DNA of 64,000 bases from the NCBI RefSeq assembly GCF_040719145.1, contig NZ_JBFDUZ010000001.1, forward strand, positions 248,001 through 312,000, in the 5' to 3' direction. Every line of letters starts with the position of its first letter. Within the stretch, counting starts at the first letter, position 1. This document shows, piece after piece, positions 34,569 through 44,297 of this stretch. A model generated the notes under the pieces. It worked only from the letters and a program-made list of their open reading frames with translations, had not been told where the DNA came from and did not search any database. The position numbers and the translations under genes were made by a program. Origin of the DNA: Paenibacillus sp. JQZ6Y-1. GTDB lineage: Bacteria; Bacillota; Bacilli; Paenibacillales; Paenibacillaceae.

Positions 34569-36335
34569 ATGTTCAATAATGAACAGATCAGGTTGGAGAA
34601 GCAATGGACACAGCTGAATATACAGGATGAGCGTGACAGACTGCTGGATGTACTGGAAAACGGGCAGGCTGTGTATGTGCAGACGACAGACGGACATTAT
34701 GTGTGGACGGCAGACGATTTGCGTTTCTGGCGTCATTGGAATGGTACGATGCAACAAGGCGCGAATCTGTTTGCACCATCACTGGTCTTCACGTCAGATC
34801 AATGGACATCGCAGATCGAATGGTCTCGTCTGCTATTGCAGCAGAATCAGCGTCCGCTGCTGGTGACAGAGAGCGGGAAAAGCCCTTCATTGCTCGGCTG
34901 GATCAGCGTGGGCGAGCTGGTGAATCAGCTGGCAGCACAGAAGCGCCGGACGGAGCTGTATTTGCAGGTGCTGCTTGATACGATGACCGACGCCGTTACT
35001 GCGGTGGATCGTGACGGTACTGTTCGATGCTGGAATGATATTGCCGCTAGCATGTACGGCATTCCACAGGAGCAGATTATCGGTCGCCAGATCGGTGAGC
35101 ATTTTAGCCCGGAATCGCTCATGCTGCTTCAGGTGCTGGACAAAGGGCGACGTGTACGCAACATGTATCACAAATCATCTGAAGGTACGCATGTGCTCAT
35201 TAATGCTTCCCCGATTTTGGACGATGCTGGCACCATTATCGGTGGTCTTGCCTCCGAGCAGGACATTACTCACCTCGTCAAGCTGAACGAAGAATTATCC
35301 ACCGCACAGGCGAGCATTCACGAAACCTTGCCGCGTGGCGACGATCCATTTACCCTGATGGATGGGCAGAGTCACAGCATCAGTAAGGTCGTACGCATCG
35401 GGAAAAAAGTCGCTGAGCTGAATACGCCCGTGCTGCTGTACGGGGAGCCGGGTTCAGGCAAAGAGCAGCTGGCACGTGCGATTCACCTTGCTGGTGCGCA
35501 CGGCGATGCGCCGTTTCTGAGCATCAACTGCGGAGCGATTCCGCCTGGGCTACTAGACAGCGAGCTGTTCGGCTTTATCGGAGGCACATATTCTGGTCAG
35601 GATATTCAGGAAGCGGGCAAGCTAGAGCAGGCAGGGTACGGAACGTTATTTCTTAATGAAATCCATCGACTCACCCCAGATATGCAAAACAAGCTGTACC
35701 GTGCGCTCAAATCTCGTTCCTTCCGCCGTTATGGTGGTCAGGAGGAATTGCCGCTGCATACTCGCATCATCGCTGCTAGCCGTTCCGATCTAGAGCAGTT
35801 GGTCGCCGCCGGACAATTCAGTTCCGAGCTGTACTACGCGCTTGGTGTAGTCAGCATTACTGTGCCGCCGCTGCGTGAGCGCAGGGAGGACATTGCGATT
35901 CTAGTGCACATGTATTTGCGCGAGTTTGCGATGCAATACCGTAAACCATTGCCCAAAGCCGCACCAGATGTGATGTTTGCCTTTGCCCGTTACGATTGGC
36001 CCGGCAATGTGGCAGAGCTGCGCGCCGTGATCGAGCGCTGCGTGATCCTGAGCGATGGGGATGAGTTGCAGCCTGAGCTGCTGCCAGATGTGTTTCAAGC
36101 ATTTCTGCATTTGCCTGTCTCCGCACCTGTTCATCTGCCGACGCGTCAGCAGCCTGATGGCGAATCGCCTATTCAACATCAGGGGCTGAAAGCCCGTATT
36201 ACCGATGAAGAGGAAAAGCAACGGATTGAGGAAGCCATTCGCAAAGCATCCGGTAACAAAAGCACCGCCGCCCGTCTACTTGGCATCTCGCGCGGCACGC
36301 TGTACAACAAGATGATCAAGCACCAACTTCATTGA
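34569..36335 (+). CDS. RocR-like PAS/AAA+ (sigma-54 activator family) regulator
   Basis: A 588-aa protein: an N-terminal region (1-130), PAS domain (about 135-245), AAA+ domain (about 265-490) and a Fis-type helix-turn-helix KSTAARLLGISRGTLYNKM at the end. Walker A is GEPGSGKE (from residue 292). Two key motifs deviate. The sigma-54 contact loop GAFTGA is GTYSGQ (339-344), and Walker B reads LFLNEI instead of LFLDEI. Arg-finger-like and R/D-rich sensor motifs (VPPLRERREDI) are kept. Placed divergently from rocA and convergently with proline dehydrogenase, it likely regulates proline/arginine use. Whether it still works with sigma-54 is open. Confidence 0.85.
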   Translation: MFNNEQIRLEKQWTQLNIQDERDRLLDVLENGQAVYVQTTDGHYVWTADDLRFWRHWNGTMQQGANLFAPSLVFTSDQWTSQIEWSRLLLQQNQRPLLVTESGKSPSLLGWISVGELVNQLAAQKRRTELYLQVLLDTMTDAVTAVDRDGTVRCWNDIAASMYGIPQEQIIGRQIGEHFSPESLMLLQVLDKGRRVRNMYHKSSEGTHVLINASPILDDAGTIIGGLASEQDITHLVKLNEELSTAQASIHETLPRGDDPFTLMDGQSHSISKVVRIGKKVAELNTPVLLYGEPGSGKEQLARAIHLAGAHGDAPFLSINCGAIPPGLLDSELFGFIGGTYSGQDIQEAGKLEQAGYGTLFLNEIHRLTPDMQNKLYRALKSRSFRRYGGQEELPLHTRIIAASRSDLEQLVAAGQFSSELYYALGVVSITVPPLRERREDIAILVHMYLREFAMQYRKPLPKAAPDVMFAFARYDWPGNVAELRAVIERCVILSDGDELQPELLPDVFQAFLHLPVSAPVHLPTRQQPDGESPIQHQGLKARITDEEEKQRIEEAIRKASGNKSTAARLLGISRGTLYNKMIKHQLH

Positions 36336-36366
36336 GTGAATCGAATGTACGTGAACGGAAGAATAT

Positions 36367-36400
36367 ACGAGATATGGCGAACCTGTCATGTCTCGTTTTC
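36367..36400 (+). terminator. Terminator after the RocR-like gene
   Basis: ACGAGATATG / CATGTCTCGT stem (one G-T pair) followed by TTTT. It lies between the convergent regulator and proline dehydrogenase. Confidence 0.65.
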
Positions 36401-36461
36401 TATGCAATATCGAACGGTCCGCCCAGCTGCACAGCTTCATCGCATGAGAGGTTGGCGGATA

Positions 36462-37376
36462 TTAGCGAAATAGATTTTTCATGACAAACCATACATTCGC
36501 TGGGCGTTCAGCAAGCCGCCGCATATTGTAACCAAACCAATCGCGTCCATACGGTACATAAATGCGCACCTTGTAGCCTTCCTGCACAAGTCGCTTCTGC
36601 AAATCCTCGCAAATGCCATACAACATCTGAAATTCAAACTGCTCGCGCGGAATATTTTTGTCCGTCACCAGTTGCTTCACAAACCGCACAATAGTTTCAT
36701 CATGGGTAGCGATGGCGGTATAATTGCCGTGAGCCAGATGCTGCGCAATGATTTTGCGGTAATTGGCATCCACATCTTCTTTGGCTGGAAAAGCTACAGA
36801 CGCTGGTTCCTTGTAAGCCCCTTTGACCAACCGTAGATTCGCATGTAGCCCATTCAGATCGTCAATATCCTGAGCTGTACGGAATAAATATGCTTGCAGC
36901 ACAATGCCCACATTATCAAACGATTGCCGTAATTCGCGATACAAATCCAGCGCTGGCTGACAATGCGCATAATCCTCCATATCAATCCGCACAAAATTGC
37001 CGTACCCCTTCGCCTTTGTCAAAATCTGCACCATATTGTCCAAACAAAGTTGCCGATCCAGATCTAATCCTAGCGACGTTAACTTGAGCGACAAATTCGA
37101 TTGCACGCCACTATCATGAATCGCATCTAGCGTCGCCAAGCACATGTGTAGCGAATCCAACGCTTCTTGTCGCGTCGAAATAAATTCCCCCAGATGATCC
37201 AACGTCGCCAGTCGACCATCCCTATTCAACTGCCGGACTGCCTGAACCGCTTCCTCCACCGTCACCCCAGCAACAAACCGTTTGGCACCAAAGCGCAACC
37301 CATACTTCTTCGCCATCCGATTCGCCGATGGATTTTTAGCAAGGGATTGAAACACATTGCGAAGCATCGTTTCCAT
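36462..37376 (-). CDS. putB: Proline dehydrogenase
   Basis: A 304-aa monofunctional flavin-dependent PRODH barrel that oxidises proline to P5C and passes electrons to the quinone pool. Conserved segments are SNLSLKLTSLGLDLD, VRIDMEDY, LRLVKGAYKEP, ATHDE, EFQMLYGI and the C-terminal RDWFGYNMRRLAERPAN, where the Arg pair binds the substrate carboxylate. ATG 37376 is preferred because AAGAGGGG, its ribosome site, lies inside the slightly longer frame from 37394. It works with the P5C dehydrogenase at 32778-34349. Two palindromes lie in its promoter region. Confidence 0.93.
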   Translation of the reverse strand: METMLRNVFQSLAKNPSANRMAKKYGLRFGAKRFVAGVTVEEAVQAVRQLNRDGRLATLDHLGEFISTRQEALDSLHMCLATLDAIHDSGVQSNLSLKLTSLGLDLDRQLCLDNMVQILTKAKGYGNFVRIDMEDYAHCQPALDLYRELRQSFDNVGIVLQAYLFRTAQDIDDLNGLHANLRLVKGAYKEPASVAFPAKEDVDANYRKIIAQHLAHGNYTAIATHDETIVRFVKQLVTDKNIPREQFEFQMLYGICEDLQKRLVQEGYKVRIYVPYGRDWFGYNMRRLAERPANVWFVMKNLFR

Positions 37377-37402
37377 AATACCCCTCTTTTCCATAAAAAC
37401 TG

Positions 37403-37520
37403 GTTGAATTCAACTCCATTCTATTCACTCTCTCCGCAAATGTACACAAAAATGTTCAAAATAATACGAAAAATTGTGAAAAAGTTTGTTTTTATTTGAT
37501 ATATTGTTCAATATTGAACA
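37403..37520 (-). promoter_or_regulatory. Proline dehydrogenase promoter region with two perfect palindromes
   Basis: GTTGAATTCAAC (37403-37414) lies about 27 bases before the start codon. TGTTCAATATTGAACA (37505-37520) lies about 130 bases upstream. Both share a GTTnAAT-like half-site, as expected for a dimeric regulator binding a proximal and a distal site. The region between is very A+T-rich. No -24/-12 sigma-54 promoter was found by eye. Confidence 0.5.
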
Positions 37521-37650
37521 AATTACTATAAGAACTAAAAATTGTTAGGATAAGCGATATAGCAAAGCAACACAAGGCATAGGTGGACACAAGCAATCAC
37601 CAGAGTTGAATGTGTAGGCAACCAGTTAACGTATGTTTGGAAACGAACAA

Positions 37651-37682
37651 GAACCTTCCAGCCCGAAGATGGCGGAAGGTTC
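37651..37682 (-). terminator. Probable terminator of the chemoreceptor gene
   Basis: GAACCTTCC / GGAAGGTTC stem with a 14-base loop, about 100 bases after the chemoreceptor stop. The T-rich tail is weak (ttgttcgttt), so it may be only a stem-loop. The rest of the 37521-37781 gap shows nothing. Confidence 0.4.
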
Positions 37683-37781
37683 CTGTTTGTGTAAATATAC
37701 CATTTTGTCTGGATAGCCAATATAGATCATCAGGTGGATATAACGTACAGACCATAGTACACGTATACGATTCAGCGTTAT

Positions 37782-39452
37782 TTAGGAAGCAATATCGGTT
37801 ACAGGTGCAGACGATGGAATAGGCGAAGTGGATGAATGAGAGTCGGCAGATGACGAATGAGGGTCTGTAGTTTTGCCTACGTCATCACGAGTAGATACAG
37901 GCTCCTGATCGGCACGTTGCTGTCGGCTAAACTGTTGCACCAAGCTACTTAGCTGATCGCTCATTTGGTTTAATTGGTCCGCTTCATTACGAACTGCATA
38001 GCTATGCTCCAGCTGTTGATTCACAGTGCCAGCGACCGTTTGCTGGCTATTCAGCGATTGCTGGATCATTTCGGTCACATAATGGGTCGCTTCATTGACC
38101 GCTTCAGCATTGCGATCCAATTCCAGTGTACGCATTGTAATCTGCTCCACTTGCTGCCCATTAAGCTTGGTCGCGTCTACAATATCACGAAATGTCTCAT
38201 GAGTTTGTTTGACATCGTCTAGCGTCAAGCGCATCTGTTGTGCGCCACGTTCGGATGATTGCAGTGCATTGCCAGTTGCACCGGTAAATTCATGAATAAT
38301 CGTAGACATGCGTTTCAGCGCATCGCTGGTTTCGACGGACAGCTTTTTCACCTGCTGAGCAACAACGGCAAAGCTTTTGCCATGTTCACCCGCACGCGCT
38401 GCTTCGATAGCGGCGTTCAGGGATAGCAGATTGGTTTCCTCGGCAAGATGGGCAATGATTTCGATAAAACGGGCAATTTCCTGTGCACGCTCATCTACGC
38501 CGTAAATCCCGGCAGCCATTTGCTCGACATCTGCCTGCAAGGAAGCGATGCGTTCGGTAATTTGATCTAGCGATTGCCTGCCATATTGGGCGCTATCAAT
38601 CGTAGTCGCGGATGATTGACGGAGTTGTTCAAGTGCGCTAGCAATATCGTGAATGGCGGCAGTCATCCGATTCAGCTTGTCTTCGCTTTGCTGCTGGGAA
38701 GGCAACAGCTGATCTGTTGCGGCGGTGCTGATTTGCTCAACAGAGCGAGCGATTTCTTCAGATAGTAAAACGAGTGATTGGGCATTCGTCTGCAATGCAC
38801 CGGCAGATTGCTCCATATATTGCCCGGTATGCTGCAAATTGTCCAAGGCGGTACGATTCAACTCGTCAGCGCTACTCTTTTGCGCTTCCAGTGAGCGAGT
38901 GGTGCGGTGTTTGGTCACAATGAGCAGGCTGGCAGCAGCGCTTGTCAGCAGCAGAAATACCGCATGAATCAGCAGTAGGGAGAAGGAATAATTCATATGT
39001 CCACAGATCAGTTCAGGAAAGAGGAAGAAGCCTGCGATATGATGGACGGCAAAAATCACTGTCGTCAACAGTACCATCTTTAACGAATCGTAAAAGGCGA
39101 CAAAAGCGACAACCATAAAGACCGAAAAGTGGTACTCCACCAATCCGTCACCAGCAGCGATCAGGGCGATACTGCCAAAGGTAAGGATTAGCGTATTGAG
39201 CACAGGCAAATAGGAGTGAAGAGGCTGCTTGGTAAACAGAACAAGCGAAATAATGAATAGAGTAAGCGGAATAGCGAGCAATACATACCGCATTGGTTGC
39301 ACATGATCCATGCTGCCATGTGACATATGATCCATGTTCATATCCATTGGAACTGGAATAATTGTTGTAAACGTATGCAGCGCAAATACGATAAAAGAGA
39401 GCGCTACCGTAACTAGGCATAACAAATTCATGACTTTGTTTTTTTCATACAT
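37782..39452 (-). CDS. Methyl-accepting chemotaxis protein with six-helix membrane sensor
   Basis: A 556-aa receptor. Six hydrophobic segments occupy about residues 7-185. The first outer loop holds the Met/His-rich stretch [18 protein letters not shown]. Further His residues lie in membrane segments ([16 protein letters not shown]). A long cytoplasmic four-helix-bundle signalling domain follows, with the conserved tip [28 protein letters not shown], which binds CheW/CheA. There is no HAMP or Cache domain. ATG 39452 has AAAGGAG 9 bases upstream. The C-terminus is Ser/Asp-rich. A soft metal such as copper, or a redox signal, is a reasonable guess for the ligand. Confidence 0.88.
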   Translation of the reverse strand: MYEKNKVMNLLCLVTVALSFIVFALHTFTTIIPVPMDMNMDHMSHGSMDHVQPMRYVLLAIPLTLFIISLVLFTKQPLHSYLPVLNTLILTFGSIALIAAGDGLVEYHFSVFMVVAFVAFYDSLKMVLLTTVIFAVHHIAGFFLFPELICGHMNYSFSLLLIHAVFLLLTSAAASLLIVTKHRTTRSLEAQKSSADELNRTALDNLQHTGQYMEQSAGALQTNAQSLVLLSEEIARSVEQISTAATDQLLPSQQQSEDKLNRMTAAIHDIASALEQLRQSSATTIDSAQYGRQSLDQITERIASLQADVEQMAAGIYGVDERAQEIARFIEIIAHLAEETNLLSLNAAIEAARAGEHGKSFAVVAQQVKKLSVETSDALKRMSTIIHEFTGATGNALQSSERGAQQMRLTLDDVKQTHETFRDIVDATKLNGQQVEQITMRTLELDRNAEAVNEATHYVTEMIQQSLNSQQTVAGTVNQQLEHSYAVRNEADQLNQMSDQLSSLVQQFSRQQRADQEPVSTRDDVGKTTDPHSSSADSHSSTSPIPSSAPVTDIAS

Positions 39453-39687
39453 CAAGAGGGGCTCCTTTGGGCATCAAGATCAGTAGTGGGGTAGAGATGA
39501 TAGGCAGGGTGATGTCGGATGGGGGATTAAACGGTATAATGAAAAGATAGTGACGATACATATCCTTCATGACCTGTTTGATATCCGTCGTATCACGTCA
39601 TAGATAGCTTATACACTGAAAAGTTTAATATTGAATCATTGGTTGTGTACGATATTATAGGACGTGATTCAGTGGAAAGAAACTATT

Positions 39688-39727
39688 TTCGACAAAATTC
39701 ATCAAATCTACATCTAATTTTGTCGAA
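39688..39727. promoter_or_regulatory. 12-bp inverted repeat upstream of the aminopeptidase gene
   Basis: Perfect arms TTCGACAAAATT (39688-39699) and AATTTTGTCGAA (39716-39727) with a 16-base loop, 70 bases before the ATG at 39797. No T-run follows on either strand, so an operator or 5' mRNA structure is more likely than a terminator. The rest of the 39453-39796 gap holds no visible gene. Confidence 0.5.
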
Positions 39728-39796
39728 TGTATAAACAGGTGTTGGAACAAGGAAAAAGATGTATCGATTTTAGCGACAGACAAGGGGACCGAGCAG

Positions 39797-41032
39797 ATGA
39801 GTACATTTACAAACATGTTGGAAAAATACGCCGAGCTGGTAATCAAGGTAGGGGTGAATATTCAGCCTGGACAGGTGCTGATCGTGAATGCACCACTGGA
39901 AACGGCTGATCTTACCCGCTTGATCGTTGCTAAGGCATATGATGCTGGTGCCAAATACGTCATTGTGGATTGGGATGATGAAGCAGTCACTCGTATCCGT
40001 TACGAGCATGCAGCCGATGATACGTTTGACTACTACCCACAATGGCAGGCGGATATGATGGAGAAGTTTGCGGAAGAGGGCGGCGCTATTCTGCGCATCA
40101 AAGTACCGAATCCAGAGCTATTTACCGGTATCGATTCATGGAAAGTATCTACCTCAGTTAAGGCGGCAGCCATCGCGAATGAAAAATATAGCGTCTTTAC
40201 GCGCAACAGCCGCATTAGCTGGTCGCTGATCAAAGCGCCAACCGCAGCATGGGCAGACAAAGTGTATGCCGATCTGCCCGAAGCGGAACGTATTCCAGCG
40301 ATGTGGGAAGCGATCTTCATGATGAATCGGGTCAAAGAAGATAATGATCCAGTTGCTGCATGGCGCGAGCATATTGAACATCTGCGTCAAGGCAAAAACC
40401 TGCTAAACGGCAAGAAATACAAAAGCCTGCATTACCGCGCACCCGGAACCGATCTGCATGTCCAACTGCCAGAAGGTCATCTGTGGCGCAGTGGTGGTGG
40501 TGAAAATGAAGCTGGCGTTTATTTTGTCGCTAATATGCCGACCGAGGAAGTGTATTCGATGCCGCATCGGAATGGCGTCAATGGTACTGTGACAAGCACG
40601 ATGCCGCTGAATTTGAATGGTCGTCTGGTGGAGGGGATTCAATTGACCTTCAAGGATGGCAAAGTGGTAGAGTATGACGCTACATCTGGTCGCGAGCATC
40701 TGACTTCGCTGCTGGAAACGGATGAAGGTGCGCTGCATCTGGGCGAAGTGGCACTGGTGCCATACGATTCCCCCATCTCTAACCTAAACCGTATTTTCTA
40801 CAACACTGGTATTGATGAGAATGCGTCCTGCCACTTTGCACTGGGTAGCGCGTATCCGACCAATCTGGAGGGCGGCACCAAGATGAGCAAGCAGGAGCTA
40901 CTGGATCATGGCGCCAATGTCAGTCTGACGCATGTGGACTTTATGGTTGGCTCCGCAGAGCTGGATATTGACGGCGAATTGCCGGATGGCACGACTGAGC
41001 CAGTATTCCGCAAAGGCAACTGGGCATATTGA
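39797..41032 (+). CDS. ampS: M29-family aminopeptidase (AmpS type)
   Basis: A 411-aa cytosolic metallo-aminopeptidase that releases N-terminal residues from peptides. The paired metal ligands are visible in NMPTEEVYSMPHRNGVNG, HLGEVALVPYDSPIS, ENASCHFALGSAYPTN and LTHVDFMVGS, all standard for the M29 family, and the length is normal (about 410 aa). AAGGGGACC precedes the start. It is monocistronic, with its own terminator. Confidence 0.93.
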   Translation: MSTFTNMLEKYAELVIKVGVNIQPGQVLIVNAPLETADLTRLIVAKAYDAGAKYVIVDWDDEAVTRIRYEHAADDTFDYYPQWQADMMEKFAEEGGAILRIKVPNPELFTGIDSWKVSTSVKAAAIANEKYSVFTRNSRISWSLIKAPTAAWADKVYADLPEAERIPAMWEAIFMMNRVKEDNDPVAAWREHIEHLRQGKNLLNGKKYKSLHYRAPGTDLHVQLPEGHLWRSGGGENEAGVYFVANMPTEEVYSMPHRNGVNGTVTSTMPLNLNGRLVEGIQLTFKDGKVVEYDATSGREHLTSLLETDEGALHLGEVALVPYDSPISNLNRIFYNTGIDENASCHFALGSAYPTNLEGGTKMSKQELLDHGANVSLTHVDFMVGSAELDIDGELPDGTTEPVFRKGNWAY

Positions 41033-41125
41033 GCTTTGGCAAAATACAAGAGGTAACAGATAGTCGGTTAGGATTGAAGTGAAGGTGAAAGTGGAAGTGG
41101 AAGGAAAGTGAAATAAAAGTGAAAT

Positions 41126-41163
41126 AAAAGGAGCAGTGTCTATATATGACACTGCTCCTTTTT
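41126..41163 (+). terminator. Terminator after the aminopeptidase gene
   Basis: AAAAGGAGCAGTGTC / GACACTGCTCCTTTT stem with a 7-base loop and a T-run. From here to 41652 I see no gene. That stretch has a direct repeat of TGAAATTCTTTTT (about 41214-41247) and presumably the promoter of the GH3 gene. Confidence 0.9.
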
Positions 41164-41652
41164 GCATGGACGGCATAGCATCTCACGCAGCCTGCCATCG
41201 ACATGATCAGATGGTGAAATTCTTTTTATTTTGTGAAATTCTTTTTCATTTCTCTAGATTGCGTCCAGCTTCTCTATGCTGTCATAGCCGAAGGATGATA
41301 TGGTAAATGACGTATAATCGTTTGAAAATAACGAAGGATACTCATTTCGACCTGTATATTCCCGATTTCTTTACAAAGGATATAGACACCTCGAGGTGGA
41401 AGTTACTTTGCGATTTTCAAGTAGAATTGAAAATAATTTTTATGATCAAAAATAAATCTTTTATCATTTCTAGACAGGTATCCCCGTTTCTAGGCAGAAG
41501 TACTACACACAACCAGCCACTGTCGGCTGGTCCAACACAGAGCTGAAGCATCACCAAAACCAATATAGGATTGCGCCGCAGCCAAACATATTTCACATGC
41601 TACAAACTGCACAGGCAGCCGCGCCACGAAAGGATCAAAGGTGACCACACGT

Positions 41653-44040
41653 ATGAGTTACAAGGACCCATCGACACCGTTGCAGGAACGAGTACAGGAT
41701 TTGCTGGCACAGATGACGCAGGATGAGAAGATCGGACAATTGGTGCAGCCGTTCGGCTGGCGCATGTTTGACAAAAACGAAGACGGTACAATCACGCTGA
41801 CCGAAGCGTGTAAGGAAGATATTCTGGCTGGAAAAATTGGCGCCCTCTATGCGGCATTGCGCGCTGATCCTTGGACCGAGGTTACGTTGGAAACGGGGCT
41901 GTCGCCGCGTGAAGGAGCAGCGGCATTGAATGCGATTCAGCAATTCGCCATCGAACACTCGCGGCTGGGCATTCCACTCATGTTCGGCGAGGAATGCTCG
42001 CATGGACATATGGCAATCGGCGCAACTGTTTATCCTGTGCCGCTATTGGCAGCTAGCACATGGAACCTAGAGCTGTATGAGCAGATGTGTCATGCGGTAG
42101 CAGTGGAGACGCGAAGTCAGGGTGGCGTGGCAACCTACTCCCCCGTACTGGACATCGTGCGCGATCCACGCTGGGGACGTACCGAAGAGACATATGGTGA
42201 AGACCCGTATCTCGCGTCGCAGCTAGCGATAGCGGCGGTGCATGGATTGCAGGGAGAAGCGCTTGATGCACCGGATAGTGTGATTGCGACGCTGAAGCAT
42301 TTTGCCGGATATGGCGCTTCTGAGGGTGGACGCAATGCTGCACCTGTACATATGGGCATGAAGGAATTGCATGAAGTCGATCTGATGCCGTTTCGCAAAG
42401 CGGTAGAAGCCGGCGCTGTCTCCATCATGACCGCTTATAACGAAATCGACGGCGTGCCGTGTACATCAAGTGACTATCTGCTGGACGAATTGCTGCGTAA
42501 GCAGTGGGGCTTTGATGGGTTTGTCATTACCGATGCGAGTGCGATGAATATGCTCGTAGGCGGCTACAATATCGTGGAAACGGGTGAGCAGGCAACCGCC
42601 ATTTCCCTAAAAGCAGGCATCGATCTGGAAATGTCCGGTTATATGTTTGGCAAATATCTCAAGTCCGCGCTAGAGCAGGGCATCGCCGAAGAGGCTCATT
42701 TGGATCAGGCAGTACGTCGTTTGCTAGAAATTAAATTCCGATTGGGCTTGTTTGACAACCCGTATGTCGATCCTGATCGGGCGGAGCGCTTGATTCATTC
42801 ACCAGAGCATATTGAGCTAGCGCGCGAGGTCGCTCGGCAAGGCATAATATTGCTAAAAAATGACGCTTCCGCACTGCCGCTGTCCGCTACCAATATCGGT
42901 ACAATCGCTGTAATCGGACCGAACGCGAACAAGCCGTACAATCAGCTGGGCGATTATACTTCTCCGCAGCCGGCTGGTAAAGTGGTCACGCCGCTGGAAG
43001 GCATTCGTCAGTATCTGGCAGCTACCGGACAGGAGGACTCTGTACTGTATGCACCCGGTTGCCGGATCAAGGACGGTTCACTGGAAGGCATTCCATATGC
43101 GCTGGAAGTCGCACAGCAAGCCGATACAGTGGTGCTTGTACTAGGCGGTTCTAGTGCACGCGACTTTGGCGAAGGGACGATTGATTTGCGTACGGGACAA
43201 TCGCTCGTGCATGATTCCGAGGAAAGCGATATGGAGAGCGGCGAAGGCATTGACCGCGTGAATCTCAATCTCGCAGGAGCACAGCTAGAGCTGTTCAAGC
43301 AGATTCAGTCACTTGGCAAAAAGCTAATCGTGATCTATATCAATGGTCGTCCGGTATCTGAGCCGTGGATTGATGAGCATGCGCAAGCGATTGTGGAGGC
43401 ATGGTATCCAGGGCAGGAGGGTGGACATGCGCTGGCGGACATCCTATTTGGCGACGTGAATCCGTCTGGGCGTCTGACCATATCCGTACCGAAGCATGTT
43501 GGACAATTGCCTGTGTATTACAACAGCAAGCGTACGCGCGGCAAACGATATCTGGAAATGGATCTGCAACCGGCGTATCCGTTTGGACACGGGCTAAGCT
43601 ATACAACCTTTGAATATGCAAAGCCTGTCGTGCGTCCTATCAATGTCTCACTGGCGGCAATTGCAGCTACCCAATTTGCACAGACTGCTTCGAATGAATC
43701 AGATGCGTTGGCAACATTCAAGCATACGCCAGCAGCAATCGTAGCGGAAGTGGATGTAGAGATTACTAATACGGGTCATGTAGCAGGGTGGGAAGTAGCA
43801 CAGCTGTACATTACCGATCTGGTTGCTACATGTACACGACCAGAAAAGGAACTGAAAGGATTTACACGAGTGTATGTAGAACCCGGTGAAACGAAAACAG
43901 TCACCTTTACCCTAACGACCGAGCATCTGGAATTGGTTACCTCTAAACTGGAACGGATTGTAGAAGCTGGCGAATTTCGTTTACAAATCGGGGGCAGCTC
44001 GGCAGATGGGCAGATAGCGTCCCTTACAATTACCGACTGA
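41653..44040 (+). CDS. Glycoside hydrolase family 3 beta-glycosidase
   Basis: A 795-aa retaining glycosidase. The N-terminal barrel has RDPRWGRTEETYGEDPYL, LKHFAGYGASEGGRN and the nucleophile Asp294 in GFVITDASAM. A second alpha/beta domain has GEGIDRVNLNLAGAQ with the likely acid/base Glu. A C-terminal fibronectin-III-like domain ends ERIVEAGEFRLQIGGSS. The layout is that of beta-glucosidase/beta-xylosidase members. ATG 41653 sits 8 bases after AAAGGTGA; GTG 41641 is an alternative start. No signal peptide, so it acts on imported oligosaccharides. It is the first gene of the glycan locus. Confidence 0.93.
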   Translation: MSYKDPSTPLQERVQDLLAQMTQDEKIGQLVQPFGWRMFDKNEDGTITLTEACKEDILAGKIGALYAALRADPWTEVTLETGLSPREGAAALNAIQQFAIEHSRLGIPLMFGEECSHGHMAIGATVYPVPLLAASTWNLELYEQMCHAVAVETRSQGGVATYSPVLDIVRDPRWGRTEETYGEDPYLASQLAIAAVHGLQGEALDAPDSVIATLKHFAGYGASEGGRNAAPVHMGMKELHEVDLMPFRKAVEAGAVSIMTAYNEIDGVPCTSSDYLLDELLRKQWGFDGFVITDASAMNMLVGGYNIVETGEQATAISLKAGIDLEMSGYMFGKYLKSALEQGIAEEAHLDQAVRRLLEIKFRLGLFDNPYVDPDRAERLIHSPEHIELAREVARQGIILLKNDASALPLSATNIGTIAVIGPNANKPYNQLGDYTSPQPAGKVVTPLEGIRQYLAATGQEDSVLYAPGCRIKDGSLEGIPYALEVAQQADTVVLVLGGSSARDFGEGTIDLRTGQSLVHDSEESDMESGEGIDRVNLNLAGAQLELFKQIQSLGKKLIVIYINGRPVSEPWIDEHAQAIVEAWYPGQEGGHALADILFGDVNPSGRLTISVPKHVGQLPVYYNSKRTRGKRYLEMDLQPAYPFGHGLSYTTFEYAKPVVRPINVSLAAIAATQFAQTASNESDALATFKHTPAAIVAEVDVEITNTGHVAGWEVAQLYITDLVATCTRPEKELKGFTRVYVEPGETKTVTFTLTTEHLELVTSKLERIVEAGEFRLQIGGSSADGQIASLTITD

Positions 44041-44180
44041 ACCGTACAGTTGTATAAAGCCACCGCATAGGTAGCATATTGTCCGCTAACCCGCATGCTG
44101 AAAGGGCTGGTCATATGACACATATCCATTCATATCTGACATATTGTATCGATCTAGCACGTATAGCATAATTCCGGTAA

Positions 44181-44220
44181 GCTGTACTGCCTGATCGCGA
44201 TTCGGCACGGGCAGTACAGC
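44181..44220. other. Stem-loop between the GH3 and GH38 genes
   Basis: A perfect 11-bp stem GCTGTACTGCC / GGCAGTACAGC with a loop containing gatcgcgattc. It is terminator-like, but no T-run follows. It may end or stabilise the GH3 message. Confidence 0.45.
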
Positions 44221-44297
44221 ATATCTATGTTGTCTCAGTAAATTAGGTATACATTTCGTATCATTCCCATCGACCTTGGACTCTAGGGAGGCACACT

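Noticed and set aside
41307-41546. 79-codon plus-strand frame between the aminopeptidase and GH3 genes
   Set aside because: No good ribosome site, no recognisable domain and unusual composition; more likely part of the promoter region.
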